Notes: generated from the letters alone by a model not told the origin. 64,000 nucleotides of DNA from Glandiceps talaboti (GCF_964340395.1 NC_135569.1:10772019-10836018); one strand, 5' to 3'; shown: positions 1 through 13,068, counted from the stretch's first letter. Made by a program: numbers and translations.

Positions 1-131
1 AATCGGTGCAATGAAGGAACAAAATATTAATATCTTTAACTACTTTCGGCAATTTGTGACTTCAAATGTTTGCTTGATCCATGCTATTCTGTCTTCCCCT
101 TGCCTTCTTGGACACTAAAACAAAACATAGA

Positions 132-133
<2 letters not shown>

Positions 134-173
<40 letters not shown>
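134..173. repeat. (TCAA)n microsatellite
   Basis: About ten uninterrupted copies of a TCAA/AATC tetranucleotide. It lies downstream of the LPCAT3-like gene. The rest of 1-734 shows no coding potential. Confidence 0.9.
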
Positions 174-174
<1 letters not shown>

Positions 175-355
175 CAGGAAGATATTTGAGTATGATGAGC
201 AATTGATGATTGTACACCAGATCATCAAATCATTACTTGTTGACATTCATAATGACAGCCATATTTCTGTCTGGTAGTAGTCATGATCATAATATGTATC
301 ATTATATATGTACCACTGATTAATCAAACTGGTGCAAACAAGTACTAGTGATATT

Positions 356-535
356 TTCACTGGCAGTGCAACACCAAAAACATTACTGCATACCTGCATG
401 CAAATAGTATGCATTTGATGGTGCAATTATTCCATCCTTGTAAATAAATCCTTGTGATTGCACAGTAGGATTTTCACAGAAATTTATTGCTTCAGATAAA
501 CATAATTATGTAATAATAACAGAACCCCATTCCGT
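356..535. repeat. Dispersed repeat, copy 1 (also at 37140-37325)
   Basis: About 170 bp that recur, diverged, at 37140-37325 in a CCDC50 intron. Shared landmarks in the same order are ATTACTGCATACCTGCATGC, a GTGATTG stretch, a TTATTG/TTGTTTC-GATAAACATA block and AATAATAACAG. No clear terminal inverted repeats were seen, so the element class is open. Confidence 0.6.
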
Positions 536-734
536 GTGAGTGCCAGTGTGGGTGGGGTATTACCACTTATACTTGCAGTGTTTTCTGTTGCACTTTTAGT
601 TGCTACACTGATGAACAGTACAGCTGCAGAGAACACTGTAAGCATTCACACAAAACCCTGGCTGAGTATCCCACACTTGCAATCTTGTGTCATGGCGTTC
701 TCTCATTCTGCTTGTAATACATTTTACTCTACAT

Positions 735-905
735 CAGTGTGCCCTCTGAGCTAATTTGATGTGCCACTGATGCACACAATTTCTCGTGACACACCAAAAT
801 TTGGTATTCCCCTATCTCTTACTATGTGGTGACTCACAAGAAATACCAGTTTTTATCATTTTGACCAAGAACAACAAAATTTGGCTATCATTAGAGGGCA
901 CACTG
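735..905. mobile_element. Short TIR element, CAGTGTGCCCTCT family, copy 1
   Basis: A 171-bp non-autonomous DNA element. The left end reads CAGTGTGCCCTCTGAGCTAA and the right end is its near inverse, finishing GAGGGCACACTG. Flanks are ctctacat and ctctagat, an 8-bp target duplication with one mismatch. An 8-bp duplication is typical of hAT transposons, so a hAT-derived MITE is the likeliest class. Two more copies lie at 16681-16848 and 57531-57700. It is too short to code for a transposase. Confidence 0.8.
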
Positions 906-954
906 CTCTAGATACAGTCTGAATATGCATTACATGAATGAGAAACATAACTTT

Positions 955-960
955 TTTATT
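955..960 (-). terminator. Candidate poly(A) signal of the LPCAT3-like gene
   Basis: AATAAA on the minus strand, 56 bases past the TGA stop at 1016. It is the nearest canonical signal and lies at a plausible, though short, 3' UTR distance. Confidence 0.5.
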
Positions 961-1015
961 ACATGTACAACAAATACATAGCTAGAATTCTTTACTCCAA
1001 TTCAATAACACACCC

Positions 1016-2224
1016 TCACCTCTCTTTCTCCTTCTTCCTTGGTTTGCCAAACATGGGTTTCAAAATGAATATATACAAGGCAGGATAGGCAAAGCAGTAG
1101 AATATATGACCACACCAGTATATTGCATTGTAGGACTGGAGAGAAAAATGTGATTCAGTATATCAAAAGTGCTACAGTCTGTAACTGAGGGCTCATTTTG
1201 GACTAACGTCAGTTTACAAACTACACTGACATGATACAAACTAAAACTTCTTTAGAAACAAATCCTGAGGTCTCATTTTTGACTATTAGTTCACAAACTA
1301 CACTGACATGATACAAACTACAAATCCAGAGGGTTCATATCTGACTAAAGTCAGTCCATAAAATATACACTGACATGAAAGAAACTAAAACGTATTTAAG
1401 TCAAATCCAGAGGTCTCATTTTTGACTAACGTCAGTTTACAAACTACACTGAAATGATTCAAACTACAAATCCAGTGGCCTCATTTTTGACTAACGTCAG
1501 TTCACAAACTACACTGACATGACACAAACTAAAACTCATTTGGAAACAAATCCAGAGATCTTATTTCTGACTAATGCCAGTTTACAAAATACATTTACAT
1601 AATACAAACTACAAATCCAGAGGTCTCATTTCTGACTAACGCCATACATGTGACAACTCCTAATAAGGAATAGTAGCATAGTATTTACATGTAATTATAC
1701 CTAGATTACAGAGATTGATGATTTGCACATTTCACACGATAATACTTTTTACATCATCTCCACTTACCTTGACCATTTTAGCATATGTTAATAGTCCAAA
1801 TCCTATGAGTGGATAACCAATAAATACAAGTAACCACATTTTACCTATTATGTACATAGGTACTTTAAGTACAGGGTTTTCATACAGTTTATCTAATCCA
1901 AGCATCTTGCATGTATCTACCATCTGAAAAATAATTCAAAATAAGTTACAATTACATCATTCAATAATTATCAATATGATATATCATGTATACAGAGATA
2001 ATATCCAGTCATCCATCCATCCACCAAACCAACCTCCAACCACCCTACATCCATCCGACCATCTAAACTTCCTTCCTTCCATCAACCCAACCATCCCTCT
2101 ACACAGACAGACACAGACACAGACAGACAGACAGACACACACAGACACACACACACAGTCACACAAACACATGTTCACACTCACTCACTCACATAAATCA
2201 CATGCTAACACCACAAACTGGCAC

Positions 2225-2259
<35 letters not shown>

Positions 2260-5200
2260 TAAACACAGACACACTCACTCACATAAATCACATGCTAACA
2301 CCACAACTAACATTATCGACAAATCACATAACATAAATGTTGAAATATTTTGTAAAAATGACAGCACCCACCATCATCTCAATCCTTGTTATAAAGACTT
2401 CTAACATAAAACACATGAAATATCCCGCAAAGAATCCATGCCAGATAGCAAGGAAGAAGACTGTTACACACTGTGATATTAACTTATTGTTCAGAAATTT
2501 GAGCCTTTTATAGATGTATCTGTAACATAAGAAAAGAAACGTTATTTTTAAAAGTTCATAATAAAACAATGTAATGTGAAGGTAAAGACATTTTTATTCC
2601 TCCACATGAACAGAGGAGCGGTATAATGATGGTACTTGTTCTACGTTTGTTTTCATGGACGATTTCAGATCTTGGCACAACATCAGTGAGACTATTCCTA
2701 ATCAATAGTACTTATGTACAGTTTTGTGTCGGGGTAAAACAGAAGACAGAAGTCTCACCTAAAAACCCAGAGATTGGTGCTAAGATTAAACCCTTTGATA
2801 AGGTCTCTGAAAGTGATCAGAGTGCTAATCTTACCTGAAAACCCAGAGATTGGTGCTAAGATTAAACCCTTTGATAAGGTCTCTGAAAGTGATCGCTGTC
2901 ATAAAGTAATAAATGTCTATATTAGCACACGCATTCCATTTGGTTTTGCCATCTTTATCTTTGCCATTGTAGCCCAGACCACTTAAAATACACGTCCCTT
3001 CCTGTAAGTATATCAAACAGTCCTGGGATTAGAATTTAACAAGGCGTGAGCCGATAGTTAGCATTCACACTCCACCAAACACTGTCCCCATGATAACATT
3101 CACTGAGAGACACTTTCTTGACCTACTATCTACTTGATCTAGACTGTGCATGTTGTTTGTTTACTAAGCTCAAGTTCATGAATTTTAGTTTTCATTCACA
3201 TGTGTTCAACTTGCAGAAATGTTCTCATTAATACTCACTGTTTCACACATCTAAAGTTCTCTCCTGAGTCTATTACATGTATATGTAGTGACAATAGGCC
3301 ATTATAGACTGCAAACAGGAAATTGAGAATACAGCGCCCTCGCTCAAATTGAGGGTATCATCACCTCACAGTACCGTTTCTTAGGAGCTTTGTTCATTGG
3401 TATTCTGCAGAAGTGTACATCAGGGATGCAGTGCTCTATAATTAACCTATACCATGTATACCCCCAAGGTACACACAGACAGGAAGTACAGCGCCACCAA
3501 GGCAAATTTTGGAAAGACATATTGTCCCTGTTTCATGACTGTTGTTAACTGCAACGTACATGATGTATTCCTAGTTGGTGGGTCAAACTTGTGGGTATCA
3601 CTCCAGACATACTGCTAATCTCTCCCACCTCCCTGACATACCAAGTAGACTGTCTTGCATCGTTCATTAGTAATAAAGTGTATATGAAGTAAGAAATGTG
3701 ATTAAAGAGATTGGAAATATGTACTTACAGCAAAAACCCAGACTGGGAGGTATTTACCGATGAACACTTGACCGTAAAAGGCAACTGTCACTATGCGCCT
3801 CCAAAATGGCAGTTCCTTCCGATAGAACAAACAGAAAGTAAACGTTACATAATATTACATGATTCATACATGTTGAAGGAAAGGTCCAATCAAATACATT
3901 TGCATATTTATATAGCTTATCATTGTGTTTTTAACTGGTATGTATATGAATTTTAGAAATAAAATGAAATGTATTAAAGTTATGTGACTTTGAAATGTCA
4001 ATATTCTGCTATGTTGAGCCTCAGTGTGTGCTGCCATTTTGGGAACTTTGCCTCAAAGGATGCTGGGAAAACGCCCTGCTTGTGATGTCACTAGTAATAC
4101 ATGTACTGGGGATATTTTTTCCTACATATTAAAAGAATCATTGTAAAAACCACTAGCCTCTTTATGGTGGCAGTTGACAGACACCACCTCGCAGAGGGAT
4201 ATATTTTGTTACTTCAGCGAGAAAGTATGTGCTCTGTGTGAATAATTAAAAGCTGTTGTTTAAGCATAGTACATTTGTATGTTAATGATTCAAAGACATA
4301 ATTTAGTGTACTGGGAATGTACAATAAAAGTCAAGCACACCCCAATTATGCCATCAACTGGGCTAACCATGCAAAAAGATAATTTTTACATGTAATGTCA
4401 TTGAAGGCATAACCCAACCAAGAGACTTGGCTATCCAGCTTGATAAATGTTGTTTGCAAGAACATTATGTTGTGTCAGATAGCCAAGTCTCTGGGCTATG
4501 TTGTGTCAGATAGCCAAGTCTCTGGGCTATGTTGTGTCAGATAGCCAAGTCTCTCGACTATGTTGTGTCAGATAGCCAAGTCTCTGGGCTATGTTGTGTC
4601 AGATAGCCAAGTCTCTGGGCTATGTTGTGTCAGATAGCCAAGTCTCTGGACTATGTTGTGTCAGATAGCCAGGTCTCTGGACACTATGTTGTGTCAGATA
4701 GCTAAGTCTCTGGACACTATGTTGTGTCAGATAGCCAAGTCTATGGGCTATGTTGTGTCAGATAGCCAAGTCTATGGGCTATGTTGTGTCAGATAGCCAA
4801 GTCTCTGGACACTATGCTGTGTTAGATAGCTAAGTCTCTGGGCTATGTTGTGTCAGATAGCCAAGTCTCTGGGCTATGTTGTGTCAGATAGCCAAGTCTC
4901 TGGGCTATGTTGTGTCAGATAGCCAAGTCTCTGGGCTATGTTGTGTCAGATAGCCAAGTCTCTGGGCTATGTTGTGTCAGATAGCCAAGTCTCTGGACAC
5001 TATGCTGTGTTAGATAGCTAAGTCTCTGGGCTATGTTGTGTCAGATAGCCAAGTCTCTGGGCTATGTTTTGTCAGATAGCCAAGTCTGTGGACACTATGT
5101 TGTGTCAGATAGCCAAGTCTCTGAGCTATGTTGTGTCAGATAGCCAAGTCTCTGGGCTATGCTGTGTCAAATAGCCAAGTCTCTGTATTCTTTGTACAGT

Positions 5201-5982
5201 ATCTTAATAATCTATCCACACCAATTCTTAAATAATCCTACATAAATCACCACAGTTAATACTCACACCAAATTCATCTGAATGCATGTAACTAGTTGGC
5301 ATGTATGGTGTGGAGACCATTGTGAAAACACTTAGAAGAACACCCCATAGAAATCTATCAATGGCTGGCCATACACAGTTAGGTTTATCTCCCTTCTCTC
5401 CATCTGTTAGACCTCCTTCACACATGTCAAGATAACGTCTAATTGGAAGCTACAAGGGAAGAAATAACATACATTGTACAATGCACGACCCACGTTGAAC
5501 AAAAAAAATATGAAACATTGGTAAATTTTTACTTACTTAACTTACCACTGTGTCAATCAATAAAACAGCCACTGAAAAAGTTATACTTCATTATAATTGG
5601 AACAGTGCTGATCAATAATTTGACCATTGGCAATATAGTGATCAATAAATTGATCAATAACATGATCGATGTCAAATTTCAAAATTTGATCAAATTTAAT
5701 GAAATAGAAAATACAGTGGGTACAAAGACTGATTACAATACAAGGACATATGTATTCTATGTTGATGTTTGCTTTTCTTTGAAATGTGAATAAAAAAATT
5801 TTCTTTTGAAAGTCAGTGTATTTTCCCCAAATTAATTCAGGGTGTGTTACTTTCTCATAAACTTACACATAAACAAACTGGTATGGTGAGTTGTTTCAGA
5901 TGGTCTACGTACACACAAAATTAAAAAAAACAGTGTGTGTGTGTGTGTGTGTGTGTGCGTGTGTGTGTATGTGCGTGCGTGT

Positions 5983-6031
<49 letters not shown>

Positions 6032-8953
6032 TGTGTGTGTGTGTGGGTGTGTGACAGATAATTGCTGGGAGCAATTTTCAGCACAAAAAAACAACATTTT
6101 TTTTAAATGTAAAAAAAATGTAAAATAAAAAATTCTTACCGTTGGTCCAGCAAAGAAACAGCCAAAGTACATTGAATAACCACAGAACTCAATCAAGGTA
6201 GGTTTTCTATTCATTGCTGTTGTCTTCTGATCAGCTGACAACTGTTCCTGTATTATACAATAAATCAGGTCTAAATTTACAGCAAGTTAACTGATAATAA
6301 GATATACAAAGGGTCTCTTTTGCTGAAAGGGAAACATACATAGGTGACACAATGATTTCATATTAGCCGCATTTCTTAAAGAGGAAAGCCATTCCAAGAA
6401 ATAACTGAATATTCATGACTTCTAAGAGCCTATCACCTTCAGTGAAATATTATGAATATTCATTGTTCAACCACTGCATATATATTTCCCATGAGGCAAC
6501 ACACCCCACACAGCAGAGCCCTGACTTTAGGAGGTCCCCATATGCCGTACTACCGAGGTGCACAAAACCTATATCCAGGCCATAAATGTTTTACGATATA
6601 CTCTATCTATGTAATGGTATGGGAACATCATTTGAATTACAGAGTCACATAAATTGGCAGTGAAATATTACTTCATTTGCAAAAACGTAAAAACAGTGAA
6701 GAAATTAACAAGTGCACCACTTGCCATATTTGGGCAAAGTGAGCTGGAGCGTGATTGTCTGGGTTAGTTGCGAATGGTCGCCATGGAAATGCTTTGGAGG
6801 TGTCACTGGGTATTATGATAAAGTAACTTACTAGTGGCAAGGCTCCATCATAGACATCAAATGCTATACCAATCAATCTTAAGCACAGTACACAGTGTGG
6901 AGTGGTCCATATAACATCATATATATCAGTAGCTGTATATACATATGCAATCAGTAAATACATCTACAATTAGTGAAAAAAAAAGAAGACAAAATGTAAT
7001 AAATCAAAGACTTGCATGTATCATAGCTAAAAATACCTATCTGTCTATACATACCCATATAATACGCCCTTACAGCCACGAACGACTGTCGACAGTCTAA
7101 GTCAAATGAATAGGGCTTAAAATAGAATTGAAATCAGTTAGTGGTCAAAGCACTTGAAATACTAGTATTATTAGCGTAGTAATATTTCAAGTATAATATA
7201 GTATACCCATACCATATTAAAGATAAACGTGATAACAACACAGAGTGTCGTTCCTCCTATTAGCACCACCAGTAAGTAGGTCACTCCAATGCAAAAGATG
7301 AAATGAAAACTGTCCTGTCCTGAAAGACAAACAGAGAAATAATGATCATATTTGCATTTTGAAAATAGAGCACTTATTTACATTTTTTGATGATTTTAGG
7401 GTCAGCATATTACATACCTTTGTGGAGTAGGTCACAAAAATATCTCAAATTCAGAGGTAGATTAATTTCTTAGAAATGGAAATATGAAATTCACCCAAAA
7501 ACAAAATGAGTAAATATTACACTAGTCTGGCTGCCACCGTGGTTTCTAACTAAACCACATCTGGTCAAAGTCCTTCAATCAGCAAAAAAGTTGTTCATCC
7601 AATCAGTGAACCCCAACTGTTATAGTGACATAAACAGTGTATAAGTAGCATCCTGAGCAGACAAATATACCATATTTGGAAATTACATAGCTGCCCCAAT
7701 AAACACTAACTTTATGAGGGACTGTGTTATTGGTTAGAATTTTATGATTGATTAACAAAGACATGATGTTCATGACTGTGTGGGTGGCAATTTTAAATTG
7801 TATCTCATGCACCTCAGGACTTCTAGAGTAACGACTTTGACTATACTGTGAGTGGAGGTGTAAATAGCAACAACACTGTACAGGAACTAGACTAATATTA
7901 CACCAGATCCAAATATCATTTGAAACATCTGTAAACATATCTTGCAGTGAAGGAGTAAACTAATCAATGGGTATTTTGTGCTTGTTTGAAAATCACATAC
8001 TATTGCAGAAAAAGCTGCAAATGACAGACACGTTTTATCCCAGAGACTTGGTCTTCATGATCATACCATCATCAATGCCAAGACTATCAACTGACTTCCA
8101 ACCTTGCATATGCAAGTGACCTTAACAAAAGGGCATAGCATTTAGTAATCTATCATATACAGTATTGATAGGTACAGGTAAACAGGTTTATTTCATTCAA
8201 ATGGTTACTTAGGCCTAGAAAAGAAATAGTTTGGTTCCGGTTACCCAACCCACCTAGTTTTTCACTGCCAACCTTTAACTTTTTTATATATATATTCCAG
8301 AAAAAAATAATAAAATCGTGAAAATTGTGAAGTCTTGCAAGAAATAGTGGATGAGTAAACCGACATCAACTTAAAAAACAATATAAAACTGTTCTCCCAA
8401 TCTGTAATGGCTGTACATCTGATGAGAAGAAACCAATAACACAGAGACCATATGGAAAACAACGGAAAACATAACTACCTGAACTAGACACTCACATATG
8501 AAAAAAAAATTAAAAATAAAATAAAGAAATCTACCCATCCCATCTATTCTAAAATTTAACATAATTGGAACCACAAAATTTTTTTTATTAGGCCTTATTA
8601 TCAAAGTGTAACACCACTCTAAGAAATGGATTTATTTCTATAAACTTTGGGTTCTGGAGAGGCTTTCCATAATATACTGTATTGCCATTTCATGGATTCA
8701 CATTACATAAATTTTACACAATTACCATAACAATAAACACCAAATTGAATCTCTATTTCACTTCTATTGTTCCGACAGTGGTCCACTGTTGCATCATGGG
8801 ACTCAGCAGACATGAATATTGATTAGATGTTCACTGAATAACTCAAGGTGATAATTACTTACTAGTCATGAATACTGAATGTACATACAATAAATATGTA
8901 TATCTGCGAAGTCCCATGAGGCAATGGTGTTTCATTCTCTTCCCCCCCGACAG

Positions 8954-9040
<87 letters not shown>

Positions 9041-10337
9041 GAAAAAAATAAATTAATATTCTGACCTTGATTAAGTCATGTTTTCAGAAACAAACATTTT
9101 TTTTTGAATTTGCCATAGCATGTATAGAAATAAGAAGCAGACTCACCATAGTTAAACTGTGCCAGAAATAAACCAATGACAATGAAATAGATATGATGTA
9201 ACAAAGGTGATTTGCCATGTAGGAATGCTCTCTGGAATGCTGCCAGTGGATAACCTTAAAGAACAATAAACAAAACAAAATGTACATAAATATCTATAGT
9301 ATTGTGTCAGATGTATGCAACCAGAGCTCATAAAAGAACAAACGACAGTAAACGTAACAGCCAAAAAGAAATCGTGATGTGTACACTACATCGGATTTTA
9401 ATCAGATTGGTCCAGAAAAGAATAATCCTATGTAATCCTTATGTCTCAACAGATAGGATAACACTAATGCATGAACCTGGGATTGAAGCATGGGTCTTTA
9501 AAGATTTGAACACTATGTTCTTGTATCTTAATAATCATTGAAATTATACTATGCATTGCAATATATAACAAGGGCTGCAAGACCCAATTGTACACATAGC
9601 AAGCACATGACAATCTGTGCAAACTGTATAAACAAAATAATCAGTTATTATTATTTGGCCTTCGGATACCTGGTTATGCATTGAAATGAACAAAGTCAGG
9701 ACTTTTAAATGCCTACCTTGGATTAGAATTAAAATCTAAGTTGGAATCTACTAGTATGTGTGAATCTAGGTTGTATGGTAGAGCTAGAAAGGTTGGTCCT
9801 GAACTAAAGAATGATCCCATGTGTTAAAAACTGTTATCCTTACAGGCCCTTGCATGATAACATGAATGCAATGACCTGGGATCGAAACATACCACTTTGA
9901 AATTAATCATTGATGTAAATTTTACTGTTTCCTCAAAAAATTCTGAACACGTGTAATATGGTTGGATATTGACAACAAGTGTAACTCAATAGTCTGATGA
10001 TCTGCCCACTGGGCTACTCTTTCTCCCCCTCTGTACTAAATATGCATCATTCAATATCATTAAAATTTATATTACAAGACAACAAGTCAACAGCTAATTT
10101 GTTTGGAAGTTAACATATGCATAACAATTAACAGTGAGGTGACGTTAACGATGAACGAGCGATTGCATAATGTTATCATGTGATTGTACATTGAACAGAA
10201 AGAAAAACACACTGTAAATACTAATCAGGTAGATTACCTAGAAGAACTGATATCAAAAGACGAAGTCCATTTTCTTGTATGCCTGTTAACTCTGCCAATT
10301 TGGCAATAGGACTTGCGTCGACTGCAAACACCGCCAT
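1016..10337 (-). CDS. LPCAT3: Lysophospholipid acyltransferase 5 (LPCAT3/MBOAT5-like), 11 exons
   Basis: MBOAT-family ER enzyme that transfers acyl-CoA chains to lysophosphatidylcholine and related lysolipids (Lands cycle). Exons, all with GT/AG borders: 10238-10337, 9147-9254, 7213-7319, 6832-6963, 6140-6247, 5267-5449, 3729-3815, 2835-3001, 2372-2519, 1768-1923, 1016-1135. They sum to 1,416 nt, 471 residues, with every phase compatible; the human enzyme is 487. Family blocks are LIEFCGYSMYFGCFFAGP (exon 5), EGTCILSGLGYNG (exon 8), the candidate catalytic Asn322 in GFNLSTN and His358 in AIWHGFFAGY, 36 residues apart as in LPCAT3. Many hydrophobic segments fit a multipass protein. The C-terminus KEKER fits a KxKxx ER-retrieval signal. 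The start was chosen because MAVFAVDASP opens the only in-phase exon and sits in an AAGATGGCGG context. Part of exon 8 is duplicated nearby. Exon 7's acceptor is the least certain border. Confidence 0.93.
1190..1645. repeat. Degenerate tandem repeat in the last LPCAT3 intron
   Basis: Six or so diverged units containing CAAATCCAGAGGTCTCATTT followed by TGACTAACGTCAGTTTACAA and ACACTGACATGATACAAACT. Spacing alternates between about 60 and 70 bp. TGACTAACGTCA resembles a partial AP-1/CRE site, but repetition by duplication explains the sequence adequately. Confidence 0.75.
2105..2312. repeat. (CAGA)n/(CACA)n microsatellites with a direct repeat
   Basis: Two simple-sequence tracts, each followed by the same block ACTCACATAAATCACATGCT. 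The arrangement indicates a duplication of microsatellite plus flank. It ends about 60 bp from the exon 9 donor of LPCAT3. Confidence 0.85.
2757..2818 (-). pseudogene. Partial tandem duplicate of LPCAT3 exon 8 (3' end plus donor)
   Basis: 62 bp nearly identical to 2833-2894, the 3' end of exon 8, at an offset of 76 bp. It retains the codons for GFNLSTN, which holds the candidate catalytic Asn, and its own donor (TTTTTAG then GTGAGAC). The exonic TTTCAG upstream of AGACC could act as an acceptor, which would give a 48-nt in-frame mini-exon. However, only about 28 nt separate it from the true donor, too short for a normal intron. Use of its donor instead of the proper one would read into TAA at once. 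It is probably inert or a source of mis-splicing. Confidence 0.75.
3298..3525. repeat. Dispersed repeat, ACAGCGCCCTC family, copy 1
   Basis: About 230 bp shared with 58806-59073. Common blocks in order: GGAAATTGAGAATACAGCGC, GGGTATCATCACCTCA, GGTATTCTG, ACCTATACCATGTATACC, AAGGTACACACAGAC, GCCACCAAGGCAAAT. Copy 2 has an extra segment of about 40 bp. A short AGGCC/GGCCT inversion at its ends hints at a TIR element, but this is weak. Confidence 0.7.
4455..5190. repeat. 31-bp minisatellite, about 23 copies, in an LPCAT3 intron
   Basis: Unit GTTGTGTCAGATAGCCAAGT followed by CTCTGGGCTAT, with a few 34-bp variants containing GGACACTATG. Each unit holds ATAGCC and its inverse GGCTAT separated by 8-9 bases, so every unit can fold into a small hairpin. 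It lies between exons 6 and 7. Confidence 0.95.
5935..6052. repeat. (GT)n microsatellite
   Basis: About 118 bp of GT with occasional GC and GG interruptions, in the LPCAT3 intron between exons 5 and 6. Confidence 0.95.
8211..8595. mobile_element. TIR element, AGGCCTA family, copy A
   Basis: 385 bp flanked by inverted ends: the left end AGGCCTAGAAAAGAAATAGT then TTGGTTCC, the right end the inverse of AGGCCTAATAAAAAAAATTT then TGTGGTTCC. The interior includes CTGTAATGGCTGTACATCTG and ACACAGAGACCATATGGAAA, shared with 55919-56238 (same orientation) and 61241-61618 (inverted). Short chance reading frames cross it but none resembles a transposase. It lies in an LPCAT3 intron. Confidence 0.8.
8955..9039. 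repeat. (CA)n microsatellite
   Basis: About 40 CA dinucleotides preceded by a short CGCGCG stretch, about 110 bp from the exon 2 donor of LPCAT3. Confidence 0.95.
9405..9900. repeat. Two copies of a dispersed repeat (GGTCCAGAA ... ACCTGGGATTGAA)
   Basis: The copies are at about 9408-9520 and 9796-9900. Shared order: GGTCCnGAAnnAA, a GATCCTATGTAATCCTTA-like block, GATAAnATAACA, and ACCTGGGATTGAAACATG. Related copies are at 21478-21580 and 60833-60950. No structural ends were resolved. Confidence 0.55.

Positions 10338-10340
<3 letters not shown>
10329..10340 (-). promoter_or_regulatory. YY1-like motif over the LPCAT3 start codon
   Basis: Minus-strand CAAGATGGCGGT contains AAGATGGCGG, the classic YY1 core that often overlaps start codons in animal genes. 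The match is direct; binding is inferred. Confidence 0.45.
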
Positions 10341-11781
<1,441 letters not shown>

Positions 11782-13068
11782 ATGGCTTACCAAACCGGCT
11801 ATACAAACCAATCGAAGCCCAGCCAACAATCGATGCTCCCTCAGTCAAATTATCGCCCACTCCACATGCCACCAGACGTGTCTGCAGCACAAAGCAATGC
11901 TGAAAAATTACGATATGGCGATGGTTCAGATCGTCATCAGAAGTATTATGGGGCTTCAAATCCTACAATAGCTGGTTATGCTAAAGTGGCTGCAAGAAAT
12001 GAAACAATGTGTCCTACTAACCCAAATACAGTTGGTGTCAACATGCCCACAATGAACCAATTCAGCATACCACCTATAGTGATACCGATGAGAAACGAAA
12101 AACCAATTGAACCCAGTAGACAGACGTACCCTAAATTAAATGTACAACTATCAGATGGCGGAACTGAAATAGACATGACATCACATACACCAGGCTCTAT
12201 TGGTGTTGCCATCAGAGGATCGCCAGTGAACTTCTCACAGAGACAAAGTCAACAGGTGTTCCCACCCCAAGAAGATCAACAGTTCAACAGAGAAACTGCA
12301 CTTGCCAGCCAAAGAGAAGCAGCCATTGCACACATTCCACAGAAGCTGGGCGGCGAGGAAAAGGTAGTTGTTGAAAAGGTAGTGCAAAATCAAAATGTCA
12401 AGCAAACTATTGACAACAAAATAGATGCAGAAACTATAGATTACAGCCAGAGAAAAGAAGAGCAGTCTTCTTGCAGCCAATATCAACACAAGAAAGTTGT
12501 TGATACAGACAAAGTAACTTCAGAACACACAGCTGATAGTATATCATCACAGAGTAACAATAGCATTATTAAAACAAGCTCGGAGGCAGAACCTGAAGTT
12601 CGCAATGAAGACAAAGAACCTGGACAAAAAAGGAAAGATGATGGCAACAGTGACAAATCAAAGATTAGCGGTACTTCTCATAAAAAGAAGAAAAAGCCTT
12701 TGAAGAGTGGACCAGAAGAAGGAAGTCCGTTTACCTGCGACACGTGTGAGAAACAGTTCAGCGAATCAAAGCACTTGGCAAGACATAAATTACTTCATAG
12801 CAAAGAACGTCAACATAAATGTAGTTTGTGTGATATGGCCTTTGTACGGGCAGACCATCAGAGAAGGCATGAAAAGACTCACACTGGAGAACGCCCCTAT
12901 GGATGTCCTGTGTGTGAAAAGGCATTTACCAGGGCTAGTCACCTGAAAAGACATAAAAGAATCCATTCTGGTGACAGACCATATGTGTGTGACCAGTGTG
13001 AAAAGTCTTATATTGATCCTAGTCATCTAGCAAGACATAAATTATCTCATTTCAAAAAAGATATGTAA
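11782..13068 (+). CDS. C2H2 zinc-finger protein with four C-terminal fingers
   Basis: 428 residues in one uninterrupted reading frame. The ATG has a strong context (ACCATGG). Residues 1-300 are polar and Gln/Ser/Pro-rich with no recognised domain. A lysine tract at 301-305 (after GQKRK near 281) looks like a nuclear localisation signal. Four classical fingers follow: C319/C322/H335/H339, C347/C350/H363/H367, C375/C378/H391/H395 and C403/C406/H419/H423. Linkers two and three are TGERPYG and SGDRPYV, the TGEKP type that favours DNA binding; the first linker (SKERQHK) departs from it. The expected role is sequence-specific transcription regulation in the nucleus. No KRAB, BTB or SCAN domain is visible, and no specific orthologue was recognised. 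Intronless coding sequence next to spliced neighbours is unusual but common among zinc-finger genes. Confidence 0.9.
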   Translation: MAYQTGYTNQSKPSQQSMLPQSNYRPLHMPPDVSAAQSNAEKLRYGDGSDRHQKYYGASNPTIAGYAKVAARNETMCPTNPNTVGVNMPTMNQFSIPPIVIPMRNEKPIEPSRQTYPKLNVQLSDGGTEIDMTSHTPGSIGVAIRGSPVNFSQRQSQQVFPPQEDQQFNRETALASQREAAIAHIPQKLGGEEKVVVEKVVQNQNVKQTIDNKIDAETIDYSQRKEEQSSCSQYQHKKVVDTDKVTSEHTADSISSQSNNSIIKTSSEAEPEVRNEDKEPGQKRKDDGNSDKSKISGTSHKKKKKPLKSGPEEGSPFTCDTCEKQFSESKHLARHKLLHSKERQHKCSLCDMAFVRADHQRRHEKTHTGERPYGCPVCEKAFTRASHLKRHKRIHSGDRPYVCDQCEKSYIDPSHLARHKLSHFKKDM

